12,658 bases of DNA from Myxococcales bacterium (GCA_003157315.1 PMJE01000234.1:1-12658), one strand, 5' to 3'; positions 1-6,569 are shown, counted from the first letter of the stretch. Notes: generated from the letters alone by a model not told the origin. Made by a program: numbers and translations.

Positions 1-776
1 TCTCGCCCTTTGCGCATCATGTCTTCGACCGTGTCGCGATGAGAGACGCGGCACACGTCCTGCTCGATGATGGGTCCTTGGTCCAAGTCCGCAGTCACGT
101 AGTGAGCGGTGGCACCGATGACCTTCACCCCTCGCTGTTGGGCCTGGTGATACGGCCGCGCGCCTGCGAAGGCGGGTAGGAACGAGTGGTGGATGTTGAT
201 GACGCGTCCCCGCCACCGCTCTACAAACGCGGGCGACAGGATCTGCATGTAGCGCGCGAGCACCACTAGGTCGATGTGCAACTCGTCCAGCAGCTCCAGT
301 TGTTTGGCCTCGGCTGCCGCTTTCTGGTCTCGCTCCACCGGAATCACCGCCAGAGGCACGCCAAAATGCCGGCAAACATCGGCCAGCGTGTCGTGGTTCG
401 AGATTACCCTGACGATTTCACCACCCAGATCCCCCAATTGCTGGCAGAGCATTAGGTCGTACAGACAATGCGAAGACTTGCTGACCATCACCGCGACCCG
501 CGGCTGCACGTCTGAGAAGGTCAGTTCCCAGCGCAGGTCGAACTGGCGGGCAAGCGCCTCAATCCCAGCCTGGGTTGCTTGGCGGTCGAGATGAAACCCG
601 CTCAGGTCCCAAAGCAGGCGCATGAAGAACTCGCCGCTCTCGCTCTCCGCGTGTTGGTCGGCGTCCAGGATGTTGCCGCCGTGTTGAAAGACGAAATTTG
701 ACAGCGCCGCGACCAAACCGGTGCGGTCCCGGCAGGTGACCAGCAGAGTAGCGGTGAGAGATGGAGCAGCGGCCAT
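1..776 (-). CDS. purU: Formyltetrahydrofolate deformylase, C-terminus cut by window edge
   Basis: The enzyme hydrolyses 10-formyl-tetrahydrofolate to formate and tetrahydrofolate in the cytoplasm, feeding formate to PurT and balancing one-carbon pools. The frame runs unbroken from ATG at 776 for 258 codons to the window edge; PurU is usually about 280-290 residues, so roughly 25-30 are missing. Residues 7-85 look like the N-terminal ACT domain (TCRDRTGLVAALSNF, then HGGNILDADQH). The formyltransferase fold follows. It carries the catalytic triad known from PurN/PurU: Asn194 and His196 in INIHHSFLPAF, and Asp232 in TADLDQGPII. The ACT domain separates it from PurN. An in-frame TAG lies four codons upstream, which fixes the start, although no clear Shine-Dalgarno is visible. 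It lies downstream of the pilin on the same strand, 117 nt away, with no evident shared function. Confidence 0.95.
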   Translation of the reverse strand, partial: MAAAPSLTATLLVTCRDRTGLVAALSNFVFQHGGNILDADQHAESESGEFFMRLLWDLSGFHLDRQATQAGIEALARQFDLRWELTFSDVQPRVAVMVSKSSHCLYDLMLCQQLGDLGGEIVRVISNHDTLADVCRHFGVPLAVIPVERDQKAAAEAKQLELLDELHIDLVVLARYMQILSPAFVERWRGRVINIHHSFLPAFAGARPYHQAQQRGVKVIGATAHYVTADLDQGPIIEQDVCRVSHRDTVEDMMRKGR

Positions 777-893
777 GACGATGTCGGACTAGAGATTACA
801 CAATCCAAGCCACTGCTGGCGATTCAACTGCTGCGGGAGCGGCTTACGGGAACCCATGCTTCCGTCATCGGCCGCAGACGGGTCGTCGGCCAA

Positions 894-1445
894 CTACTCG
901 AGCTCGTTGACTACATATGGCTGGACAGACCCGCTCACGTCGCCGTTGGTGTTGACGCCTCCATATCGAAAGAACTCGGCCACCACGGAATCACAGTCAA
1001 GATTGCCTCGGGAGTAGGCGGTGAACGCGGAATTGGTCCCCTCGCCTTGCCCGGAATACCCCGGCATATAGGTATGCGCGTCGGGAATTGAGAACTTGAG
1101 GGCCAGCCAAACTGGGTCGCTCCCCCAGACCGCCGCGCCGCCCGGACAGCGCCCCCCTGTCAGGTCGCAACAATCGGTGTGCGCGGAGTGGGCCAACTCC
1201 CAGGCCCCAGAAGGGCCAGGGAATTGCCGGGGCACGACCGCGCCCGCGCCGGCACTGAAGTCCGTCATATAATAGGTGACGGACCCTGCCCATTCCTTGT
1301 TGAGAAACCCCATGGCCTCAGCAGTGCGCGATTTTCTGAGGTACTTGGTGAAGGCAGGTATGGCGACTGCGGCAAGGATACCGATGATTGCCACTACGAT
1401 CATCAGTTCCACTAGAGTGAATCCGCTGCTTTTCTTGTTTCGCAT
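894..1445 (-). CDS. Type IV pilin-like prepilin
   Basis: This 183-residue protein has a class III signal. A short basic leader (MRNKKSSG) is followed by [22 protein letters not shown], with predicted PilD cleavage after Gly8 and the conserved Glu5 of mature pilins at residue 13. The hydrophobic N-terminal helix (9-32) would anchor the subunit in the inner membrane before assembly into a pilus or type II secretion-like pseudopilus. The variable globular part holds four cysteines (92, 93, 100, 151), two of them adjacent, and ends in NELE. The G-x-L-D-C-D motif near 148-152 resembles the calcium-loop area of some pseudopilins, but that is inference. No pil assembly genes are nearby, so it may be an orphan major pilin, a minor pilin or a pseudopilin. 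A sigma-54 promoter lies directly upstream; the leader would be only about 10 nt. Confidence 0.9.
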   Translation of the reverse strand: MRNKKSSGFTLVELMIVVAIIGILAAVAIPAFTKYLRKSRTAEAMGFLNKEWAGSVTYYMTDFSAGAGAVVPRQFPGPSGAWELAHSAHTDCCDLTGGRCPGGAAVWGSDPVWLALKFSIPDAHTYMPGYSGQGEGTNSAFTAYSRGNLDCDSVVAEFFRYGGVNTNGDVSGSVQPYVVNELE

Positions 1446-1465
1446 GACTACCCGCTAGGGATTAC

Positions 1466-1481
1466 TGCATTCCCCGTGCCA
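1466..1481 (-). promoter_or_regulatory. Candidate sigma-54 (RpoN) promoter of the pilin gene
   Basis: Read on the minus strand the bases are TGGCAC, five bases, then ATGCA, against the sigma-54 consensus TGGCAC-N5-TTGCW. The -24 GG and -12 GC are intact with correct spacing, and only the first T of TTGC differs. The predicted transcription start is near 1455, about 10 nt before the pilin ATG at 1445, so the leader would be very short and contain only GGG as a weak ribosome-binding match. Sigma-54 control of pilA is established in several bacteria, including Myxococcus, which supports the reading. Confidence 0.65.
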
Positions 1482-1578
1482 CGGCGCGAGAAGAAGCTAC
1501 TAGTCTCCCTAACTACCTGCAAACCATGGGAAATGGAGCCGCTTCTGGTTGCCGCAAGACCCCAGTGGGGCGACCCTT

Positions 1579-1620
1579 TTTCGTCCTTGTGACGAAAGTT
1601 TTCCCGACGGAGAGACGAAA
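1579..1620. promoter_or_regulatory. Dyad TTTCGTC-N5-GACGAAA plus extra half-site, possible enhancer
   Basis: A perfect 7-bp inverted repeat lies at 1579-1585 and 1591-1597. A further copy of the half-site GACGAAA is at 1614-1620. The dyad is centred about 130 nt upstream of the predicted sigma-54 start, within the usual range for enhancer-binding activators. It is not followed by a T-run on either strand, so it makes a poor terminator for the lipoprotein gene. The activator is unknown, and the assignment is inference from position and symmetry. Confidence 0.4.
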
Positions 1621-1648
1621 CGCGTCCCAACGGAAAAGGGGGACTTGG

Positions 1649-1667
1649 TCAACCCCTTGCGGGTTGA
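1649..1667. other. Inverted repeat between lipoprotein and pilin genes
   Basis: The arms TCAACCC and GGGTTGA pair perfectly around a 5-nt loop, about 52 nt beyond the stop of the lipoprotein gene read leftwards. There is no U-tract on either side. It could be an mRNA 3'-end hairpin of the lipoprotein gene, a factor-dependent terminator, or a second protein-binding site upstream of the pilin. The rest of 1446-1719 holds no convincing gene. Confidence 0.3.
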
Positions 1668-1719
1668 ATCCAATCCCCCTGTTCTGCGCAGCCAGACTGC
1701 GCCAGGTAGGCCCTATTGC

Positions 1720-2409
1720 TTAGATGTCGGCGCCACTGTCCACGGTGGCGCTTCCTGAGTCGACTTCAACGTCCGCGATCATGGCATCAACTGCAGTCTC
1801 AACGTCGACGGCGGTATCAAGAGTCACGATCGTATCTGGGGTAGCATCAACAATGACGGCCACGAGTACGTCATTAGCAGCATCGAGAGCCGCATCAGGA
1901 GTGAGAGCCGGGGGGACATCAAGGCCAGTGCTTGGAGCATCAGGGGTTCCCGGGGCATCAGGAGTGACACTCGTGATAACGTCATGGCCGATAGCATCAG
2001 GAGTGATGCTCGGGCCGGTCTCACTGCCAGCCGCGGGGGCGTCAGGCGGAAGGGTCTGGCCATCGGCAGCGCCATCGTGATTTGCAGGGCCAGTGTCAGG
2101 AGAAATGGCACCGGTTTCCGCCCCAACCGCGACGTCAGTAGGCAGGGACACAACGTCCGTCGGCGCGGCATCACCCGGAGTGGGGATCACGGTATCGACC
2201 GCGGCGTCAGCCGGGAGGGTGATCACATCCGGCTGCCCTGCCTCGGGTCCGACCTGGGCAACCACATCGGTCTTCACAACGTCCGGTGCGCCCGAATCAA
2301 GCGCAGGATGCCCATCGGGGCTGGCATCGACCGGGGTCGTGCTGCTGCTCCCGCAGCCAACCAGCGCAAGGGACATCGCAAATACTGTTACTGTAAATTT
2401 TCTCGTCAT
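1720..2409 (-). CDS. Acidic, low-complexity Pro-Asp-Ala-rich lipoprotein
   Basis: The 229-residue product begins MTRKFTVTVFAMSLALVGC, a lipoprotein signal peptide with lipobox LVGC and lipidated Cys19. The remaining 210 residues are built almost wholly from Asp, Ala, Pro, Thr, Val, Gly and Ser, with repeated TPDA, PPDA and SPDT units. They contain one lysine, no arginine, no aromatic residue and no further cysteine. Such stretches usually serve in Myxococcota lipoproteins as extended linkers between the lipid anchor and a folded domain. Here the protein ends with the linker, so it may be a surface spacer or polyanionic coat, or the remnant of a gene that lost its folded domain. A good Shine-Dalgarno (AGGAG, 8 nt before ATG) supports the start. 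I do not recognise a specific family. Confidence 0.7.
   Translation of the reverse strand: MTRKFTVTVFAMSLALVGCGSSSTTPVDASPDGHPALDSGAPDVVKTDVVAQVGPEAGQPDVITLPADAAVDTVIPTPGDAAPTDVVSLPTDVAVGAETGAISPDTGPANHDGAADGQTLPPDAPAAGSETGPSITPDAIGHDVITSVTPDAPGTPDAPSTGLDVPPALTPDAALDAANDVLVAVIVDATPDTIVTLDTAVDVETAVDAMIADVEVDSGSATVDSGADI
1892..2006 (-). repeat. Short in-frame direct repeats within the lipoprotein gene
   Basis: The 13-mer GCATCAGGAGTGA (plus-strand reading) occurs exactly at 1892-1904, 1955-1967 and 1994-2006, with a near copy at 1937-1946. The spacings of 63 and 39 nt keep frame, and each copy encodes a TPDA-type unit. This points to growth of the linker by in-frame duplication or slippage. 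Confidence 0.75.
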
Positions 2410-2417
2410 AGCCTTAT

Positions 2418-2422
2418 CTCCT
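2418..2422 (-). promoter_or_regulatory. Ribosome-binding site of the acidic lipoprotein gene
   Basis: AGGAG on the minus strand lies 8 nt before the ATG at 2409. It is one of the clearer Shine-Dalgarno matches in the window and argues that the low-complexity frame is translated. Confidence 0.6.
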
Positions 2423-2498
2423 GGGTTGTTCTCGTCTAGCTAAGCCTCTCGGGCCCAGTACATTACTCGAATCTGAAATAAATGGAACAAAATTTAGC
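2423..2498. promoter_or_regulatory. AT-rich divergent intergenic region, probable promoters
   Basis: This is the most AT-rich stretch of the window and separates the leftward lipoprotein gene from rightward aat. On the minus strand a weak sigma-70-like pair, TTCCAT and TAATGT with 16 nt between, can be read. No convincing pair was found for the plus strand. Promoter placement is inference from base composition and divergent gene order. Confidence 0.3.
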
Positions 2499-2516
2499 GC
2501 TGGTTCTGGGACCAGC
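2499..2516 (+). other. Hairpin just before the upstream aat start codon
   Basis: GCTGGT and ACCAGC form a 6-bp stem with a 6-nt loop, ending 2 nt before the ATG at 2519. It contains the only Shine-Dalgarno-like bases (GGGA) for that start. It could reduce initiation there or favour the in-frame ATG at 2573. Confidence 0.3.
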
Positions 2517-2518
2517 CC

Positions 2519-3229
2519 ATGACGCTCCGAGCAAATTATTGCGCAACGGTCATTAGCAAGAGTACTGCGGACATGCAAGAAGATTCTGACCAAGACGACG
2601 CAGAGCGCCTTCTGGCAAGCAGCGTCATCGACGGCCTAGTGGCAGTTGGTGGAGCAGTGACCCCGGAGAGCTTGCTGCGCGCATATCGGGCGGGAGTGTT
2701 TCCTTGGTCTTCGGATCCGATGGTGACATGGTGGTCTCCCGATCCCCGCGCCATCTTCGAGATGGAACGCTTTCGACCATCCAGGAGCTTGCGCAAACGC
2801 ATCCGCCGAGCGGGATGGACCTTCACGGTTGACCGCGATTTTGAGGGCGTGATGTGCCAGTGCGCTGAGCCCACACCGAGCCGGCCGACAACCTGGATCA
2901 CAGGCGATTTCGTCGCCGCGTACACGGAACTTCACCGGCGCGGCGCCGCTCACAGCGTCGAGGTCTACCAGGAGGAAGAGCTGGTGGGCGGGCTTTACGG
3001 TGTGAGCATCGGGGGCTTCTTCGGAGGCGAATCGATGTTCCATCGCAGGCCAGATGCTTCGAAGGCAGCACTCGCACACCTCGTCCAGCACCTGCGCCAG
3101 CGCGGATTCGTGTTGCTGGACGCCCAGGTGCCCAATCCGCATCTGACCAGCCTGGGCGCGGTCGCGATCTCGCGCGACGAGTACCTCGCGCGTCTGCGCC
3201 ACGCCATGGCCCTTCCGGTCGTGTTCTGA
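2519..3229 (+). CDS. aat: Leucyl/phenylalanyl-tRNA-protein transferase
   Basis: The enzyme transfers Leu or Phe from aminoacyl-tRNA to proteins with N-terminal Arg or Lys, creating bacterial N-degrons recognised by ClpS and degraded by ClpAP. The 236-residue product shows the family hallmarks in order: DGLVAVGG near 38-45, LLRAYRAGVFPW near 52-63, WWSPDPRAI near 71-79, TWITGDFVAAY near 125-135, HSVEVY...LVGGLYGV near 145-161, and GESMFHRRPDASKAAL near 170-185, with LLDAQVPNPHLTSLGA after it. Length is within the family range. GGGA lies 7 nt before ATG 2519, but the first 18 residues are not conserved in the family and ATG 2573 is an alternative start giving 218 residues. The gene is transcribed away from the lipoprotein gene and ends 165 nt before the cyclotransferase signal sequence. 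No clp gene is nearby. Confidence 0.95.
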   Translation: MTLRANYCATVISKSTADMQEDSDQDDAERLLASSVIDGLVAVGGAVTPESLLRAYRAGVFPWSSDPMVTWWSPDPRAIFEMERFRPSRSLRKRIRRAGWTFTVDRDFEGVMCQCAEPTPSRPTTWITGDFVAAYTELHRRGAAHSVEVYQEEELVGGLYGVSIGGFFGGESMFHRRPDASKAALAHLVQHLRQRGFVLLDAQVPNPHLTSLGAVAISRDEYLARLRHAMALPVVF

Positions 3230-3293
3230 TCGTGCTGCGGGAGATGCTCGGCTAATATGGGTCCCACTATGTTCCTGTGGCGGAATGCCTGTG

Positions 3294-3390
3294 TCGCGTG
3301 GGGAGCCCGCCGGCCCTTCGGGACGGACAGCCCACCCTGCCCGCCCCGCGCGCTTCGCGCGCGCCCTCGCCGGTGGCGCACAATCGCGGG
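3294..3390 (+). repeat. Palindromic repeat family, copy 1 (divergent, two hairpins)
   Basis: The left flank (TCGCGTGGGGAGCCCGCC) and right flank (GCGCACAATCGCGGG) match the three other copies in the window. Between them lie two hairpins instead of one. The first is an imperfect stem around CCCTTCGGG. The second is a perfect 7-bp stem, CGCGCGC at 3347-3353 and GCGCGCG at 3357-3363, with loop TTC. It ends 4 nt before the ATG at 3395 of the cyclotransferase gene and may be read through if translation begins at 3257. Confidence 0.7.
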
Positions 3391-3394
3391 TCCC

Positions 3395-4198
3395 ATGTTG
3401 ATAGTCGCTCCAGCGATCGCGAGCGCGGCTTCGTGGGCACTGGTTGCTTGCGCCAAGCCGACCGTCCGGCCAGCGCAAGCTCCCCCAGCCGCCAAGCTTC
3501 ACCTCAGGGTCGTGCGCACTTTTCCGCACGATCCCCGTGCGTTCACCCAAGGCCTGCTTTTTTTCGAGGGCAAGTTCTATGAAAGCACTGGCCTCCTCGG
3601 GCGCTCGTCGTTGCGCCGGGTGGATCCGGACAGCGGCGTGGTCGAGCGCGGGGTCGACTTGCCAGCGGATCTCTTCGGCGAGGGACTGGCGCGAGTCGGC
3701 GGCCGCCTGTTTCAACTCACCTGGCAGAACAGGCGCGTGCTGGTCTGGAACCTGGCGACCCTGCGCAAGGAAAGGGAGATTTCCTACCAGGGCGAGGGGT
3801 GGGGCCTGTGTTTCGACGGTCGTCATCTGATCATGAGCGACGGCAGCGACACGCTCGCGTTGCGCGATCCCGATAGCTTCGCCAGGGTGGGTGAGATCGT
3901 GGTCCGCCGTGCCGGACGGCCGGTGCGCAACCTCAATGAACTCGAATGCGTGGAGGGCGTCGTCTACGCCAACGTATGGCAAGACAATCACATCGCGCGC
4001 ATCGATCCGCACACCGGAGAGGTGACGGGATGGATTGACGCCTCCGGCCTGCTCGCGCCCGAAGAGGCTGGTGCTGCCGACGTGCTCAACGGAATCGCAT
4101 ATTTGCCTGCCACCGGGCATTTCGTGGTCACCGGCAAGCTGTGGCCGCGGGTTTTCGAGGTGGAAGTTGTGCCGGATGCGTCGCCGGCAGCCAAGTGA
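3395..4198 (+). CDS. Glutaminyl-peptide cyclotransferase (plant/bacterial type), probably exported
   Basis: The protein belongs to the glutamine cyclotransferase family (beta-propeller type), which converts N-terminal Gln of peptides to pyroglutamate. The family signature is complete: AFTQGLLFFEGKFYESTG, then LFGEGLARV, LTWQNRRV, YQGEGWGLCFDG, SDGSDTLALRDPDSF, RNLNELECVEGVVYANVWQ, IARIDPHTGEVTGWID, DVLNGIAY and TGKLWPRVFEVE. From ATG 3395 the product is 267 residues and starts with a hydrophobic stretch ending in LVAC (Cys19), a possible lipobox, so it may be a lipoprotein. That start has no basic residue in its n-region and no good Shine-Dalgarno. The frame is open upstream to ATG 3257 (GGGAG 13 nt before it); this start would add 46 residues, about 32 of them encoded by the palindromic repeat, including an Arg-rich segment. 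The start is therefore uncertain; the family call is not. Confidence 0.9.
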   Translation: MLIVAPAIASAASWALVACAKPTVRPAQAPPAAKLHLRVVRTFPHDPRAFTQGLLFFEGKFYESTGLLGRSSLRRVDPDSGVVERGVDLPADLFGEGLARVGGRLFQLTWQNRRVLVWNLATLRKEREISYQGEGWGLCFDGRHLIMSDGSDTLALRDPDSFARVGEIVVRRAGRPVRNLNELECVEGVVYANVWQDNHIARIDPHTGEVTGWIDASGLLAPEEAGAADVLNGIAYLPATGHFVVTGKLWPRVFEVEVVPDASPAAK

Positions 4199-4256
4199 TG
4201 GTGGGGCGGCGGATTTGCTCTAGGTGCACGCACGCGACCTGGTAGGTTGTTTCCTC

Positions 4257-5474
4257 ATGAGCTTGCGAGTCTTTCTTGCGATGGCACTTGCGGTGCTCGT
4301 TCTCTCGGGTGCGCGCCCCGCACGCGCCGAGCCGGCAGAGGACCTGACTATCTTCGTTCTCACTTTCGGTCCCGGCGATCATCCGTTCTTCAAGTTCGGG
4401 CACAATGCCATCCTGGTGCAGCCCAAAGATGAGAGCGGGCTGGTCTACAACTTCGGCACCTTCCAGTTCGATTCGGCCGCGCTAATTCCGAAGTTCTTGC
4501 GTGGCCGCTTCAAGTACTGGCTGTCGGTGTCGGGCATGGAAGCGACCTTCGCGTCGTATGTTTCCGACAATCGAACGATCGAGACCCAGGAACTGGATCT
4601 GACGCCCGCACAGAAGACGGTCTTGTGGCAGAGCCTACGCGACAATGCGCGTCCCGAGAATCGAGAGTACCTCTACGACTACTTTCGGGACAACTGTTCG
4701 ACCCGCGTGCGCGATGCCATCGATCGCGTGGTGGACGGCCGGGTCCGGCAGGCGGGCCAACGGCCGGCGGCCATGACCTTCCGAGCAGACGCGCTTCGCA
4801 TGACGGCGGATTTCTTCCCCGAGTATCTCGGACTGGACTTGGGGCTGGGACGGCCGACCGACGCCCCCATTACCCTGTGGGACGAGGCGTTTCTGCCGGA
4901 GCGAATGCGCGATCTTCTGCGCGTGGTTCGCATCCCGGGAGAATCGGGCGACAGGCCGCTGGTCAGGGCTGAGCGGACCCTGTTCGCCGCGCGCCGGCCG
5001 CCCAAGCCGGATCGTCCGCCCAATTGGACCTGGTATTTTCTTGCCGCCGGGCTTGCGCTCGGTGCGTCCTTGGCGGGGCTCGGCCGGCTTGGCTGCAAGC
5101 AATCAGTCGCACGCGTCGGACTGGGTATTGCCAGCAGCTTGCTGGGACTGGTGTTCGGCGTTTTGGGTTTCATCCTGCTTTCCTTCTGGCTATTCACCGA
5201 CCACAAGGCTGCCTATGCCAATGCCAACATCCTATTGCTTGCGCCCTGGTCGGTACTGCTTGCCGGCTACGGAGTTGGGGCAGCGCTGGGACGGCCGGCA
5301 GCCCTGCGCAAGGCGTTCTGGATAGTCGCGGCAGCTGCCAGCTTTGCCGCTATCGACGTGCTTGCCAAGCTCATTCCTGGGCTGTCGCAAGACAACTTGG
5401 CCATAGGCGCCTTTCTGCTACCAGTTTGGCTTGGATTGGCTGCGGGGTTTCGCTACCTAATGCGTTGTGACTAG
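4257..5474 (+). CDS. DUF4105 / Lnb N-terminal-domain membrane protein
   Basis: The 405-residue product starts with a signal peptide or anchor (residues 1-24, ending ARPARA). A periplasmic domain of the DUF4105 family follows, now described as the Lnb N-terminal domain after a lipoprotein N-acyltransferase of Bacteroides. Visible hallmarks are FFKFGHNAILV with His49, LVYNFGTF, SDNRTIETQELDL, and YDYFRDNCSTRVRDAID with Cys147. His and Cys are the likely catalytic pair by family analogy. The C-terminal half has about five hydrophobic spans (258-277, 286-313, 325-345, 352-371, 381-400) and the family-like FTDH...NANILLLAPW near 313-331. I chose ATG 4257 because the upstream GTG 4224 puts extra residues before the signal. 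Its gene begins 58 nt after the cyclotransferase stop, so co-transcription is plausible. Whether it acylates lipoproteins here is not shown by sequence. Confidence 0.85.
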   Translation: MSLRVFLAMALAVLVLSGARPARAEPAEDLTIFVLTFGPGDHPFFKFGHNAILVQPKDESGLVYNFGTFQFDSAALIPKFLRGRFKYWLSVSGMEATFASYVSDNRTIETQELDLTPAQKTVLWQSLRDNARPENREYLYDYFRDNCSTRVRDAIDRVVDGRVRQAGQRPAAMTFRADALRMTADFFPEYLGLDLGLGRPTDAPITLWDEAFLPERMRDLLRVVRIPGESGDRPLVRAERTLFAARRPPKPDRPPNWTWYFLAAGLALGASLAGLGRLGCKQSVARVGLGIASSLLGLVFGVLGFILLSFWLFTDHKAAYANANILLLAPWSVLLAGYGVGAALGRPAALRKAFWIVAAAASFAAIDVLAKLIPGLSQDNLAIGAFLLPVWLGLAAGFRYLMRCD

Positions 5475-5492
5475 CATTGGGCCAGGCGCGCA

Positions 5493-5606
5493 ATGAAGAC
5501 TCTGTGGGGAATCGTGTGTATTTTCGTGCTAGCTTACTATTTTACCCACGGCGAAGAGGATCGTGGCGTGGTTTCGATGGTTTCGTGGCTGCTAGCCTGC
5601 GCTTAG
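5493..5606 (+). CDS. Possible 37-residue membrane protein
   Basis: A small frame beginning MKTLWGIVCIFVLAYYF starts 18 nt after the stop of the Lnb-like gene, with AGG 6 nt before its ATG. It encodes a basic N-terminus, one hydrophobic span (about residues 4-17), an acidic patch THGEEDRG and a short hydrophobic end. The context, directly behind a membrane protein gene, fits a small accessory subunit. The Shine-Dalgarno is weak and chance cannot be excluded. No family is recognised. Confidence 0.35.
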   Translation: MKTLWGIVCIFVLAYYFTHGEEDRGVVSMVSWLLACA

Positions 5607-5656
5607 TTATTTTGATCGCCCCAGAGCGGCCGTCCGCTCGACATCGGAGGTAGCCC

Positions 5657-6451
5657 ATGCCCGCGACCGAGGACTCTGTACTCACCTCGCTCAATGAATT
5701 GCGCAGGCTCAGAAAAGAGCGGCGAAAGAAAGGCCACTCTGCCCGTGGTGCAGGGGGAAACTCCGGTTCGCAGAAGCCAGCGGCTGCCGCGTATGACCGC
5801 ATGGGAGATCAGGTCACACCGCCGCCGCGGTCAGACGTCGGAGCGAAAGGGGTGCGGGCAGCGGCCGTGCAGGGCGGAATGGAGTCGGCGGCCAGGGCCG
5901 CATCGGTTGGCCACGGTTTCGCAGGACCGGCGGCGGCCACCTGGGATGCCCCCGTGGATCCGGCGGCGTTTGCCCGCATGGCACAGCCCAAGTCGTCAGC
6001 CAAGCCGGCAATTGTCGTGGCTGTCGTGCTTCTGGCGGCGGCCGGCGCTGGCTACATGAAACTACAAAGCGACACGCAGGCTTTGCTCGACGAGAAGAAC
6101 GCCAATATCCGGCGTGTCGAGGACGCGCGGGCGCAGGCCGTGGAAGCTGCGGCTCAGGCCGAGCGGCAAGTGCAGGCCAAGCTCAAGGCATGTGAGGCCA
6201 GGGTTGCCTCGGCGGCCACACCTACGACTGCCTCGGCGTCCGTCGCGCCGACTGCGACCGCAGGCGTGGCGCCAGCGTCGTCCGCAGCCTATGCGCGGGC
6301 AAGCAGCCGGAGCCACCACCGGCAATCTGCGGGTCGACATTCGGCTATGGCGCCGTCAGCTCCTGCACCGAGCGCCGCGCCCACTGCGGTTCCGAACCTG
6401 CCGCACAAGAAGAAGTTGGACAACGATCCGCTCGCAGGCATCAAGATTTGA
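5657..6451 (+). CDS. Single-span coiled-coil protein, unknown function
   Basis: A strong Shine-Dalgarno (GGAGG at 5646-5650, 6 nt before ATG) supports this 264-residue frame. The N-terminus (EDSVLTSLNELRRLRKERRKK) is a short charged helix. Residues 28-115 are low-complexity and probably cytoplasmic. One membrane span lies at about 117-134 (PAIVVAVVLLAAAGAGY). A coiled coil runs from about 138 to 184 (DEKNANIRRVEDARAQAVEAA and onward), followed by an Ala/Ser/Thr/Pro-rich region to about 248 and a distinct end, HKKKLDNDPLAGIKI. Myxobacterial proteins with an NSVLFSL-type N-terminus and a basic tail ending in DDPL-like motifs come to mind, but that is recollection of style, not a family assignment. 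It is not closely linked to its neighbours: 182 nt separate it from the Lnb-like gene and 114 nt from the next. Confidence 0.75.
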   Translation: MPATEDSVLTSLNELRRLRKERRKKGHSARGAGGNSGSQKPAAAAYDRMGDQVTPPPRSDVGAKGVRAAAVQGGMESAARAASVGHGFAGPAAATWDAPVDPAAFARMAQPKSSAKPAIVVAVVLLAAAGAGYMKLQSDTQALLDEKNANIRRVEDARAQAVEAAAQAERQVQAKLKACEARVASAATPTTASASVAPTATAGVAPASSAAYARASSRSHHRQSAGRHSAMAPSAPAPSAAPTAVPNLPHKKKLDNDPLAGIKI

Positions 6452-6544
6452 GGCATCCTGGAGCCGCACTGGGAAGGCGCTTTTTGGGCGCGTCTAGTCG
6501 GGTAAGGGGCGGCCAGAAGATGGCGTTTTTTTGACGGGAGCGGT

Positions 6545-6569
6545 GCATGCCGCCACGCTGGCGGCATGC
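6545..6569 (+). promoter_or_regulatory. Perfect 11-bp palindrome containing the start codon of the next gene
   Basis: Arms GCATGCCGCCA (6545-6555) and TGGCGGCATGC (6559-6569) pair perfectly around CGC. The start codon at 6566 lies in the right arm. Another ATG, in a different frame, lies in the left arm at 6547, six bases after GGGAG. This could be an RNA hairpin that masks the start, or an operator dyad. Confidence 0.5.

Noticed and set aside
1448..1630. 60-codon minus-strand frame upstream of the pilin
   Set aside because: It overlaps the sigma-54 promoter and dyad, and has no family resemblance or convincing start signal.
3259..3395. GGGTCCCA direct repeat flanking copy 1 as a target-site duplication
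   Set aside because: The left copy lies about 27 nt outside the element edge and other copies lack such flanking repeats, so chance is more likely.
2636..4120. Long minus-strand open frame of 494 codons
   Set aside because: It lies antisense to aat and the cyclotransferase, both of which match known families over their full lengths; open antisense frames are common at this GC content.
6511..6532. Terminator ending in seven T before the small DUF5678-like gene
   Set aside because: Only a 4-bp stem (GCCA/TGGC) precedes the T-run, which is too weak to call.
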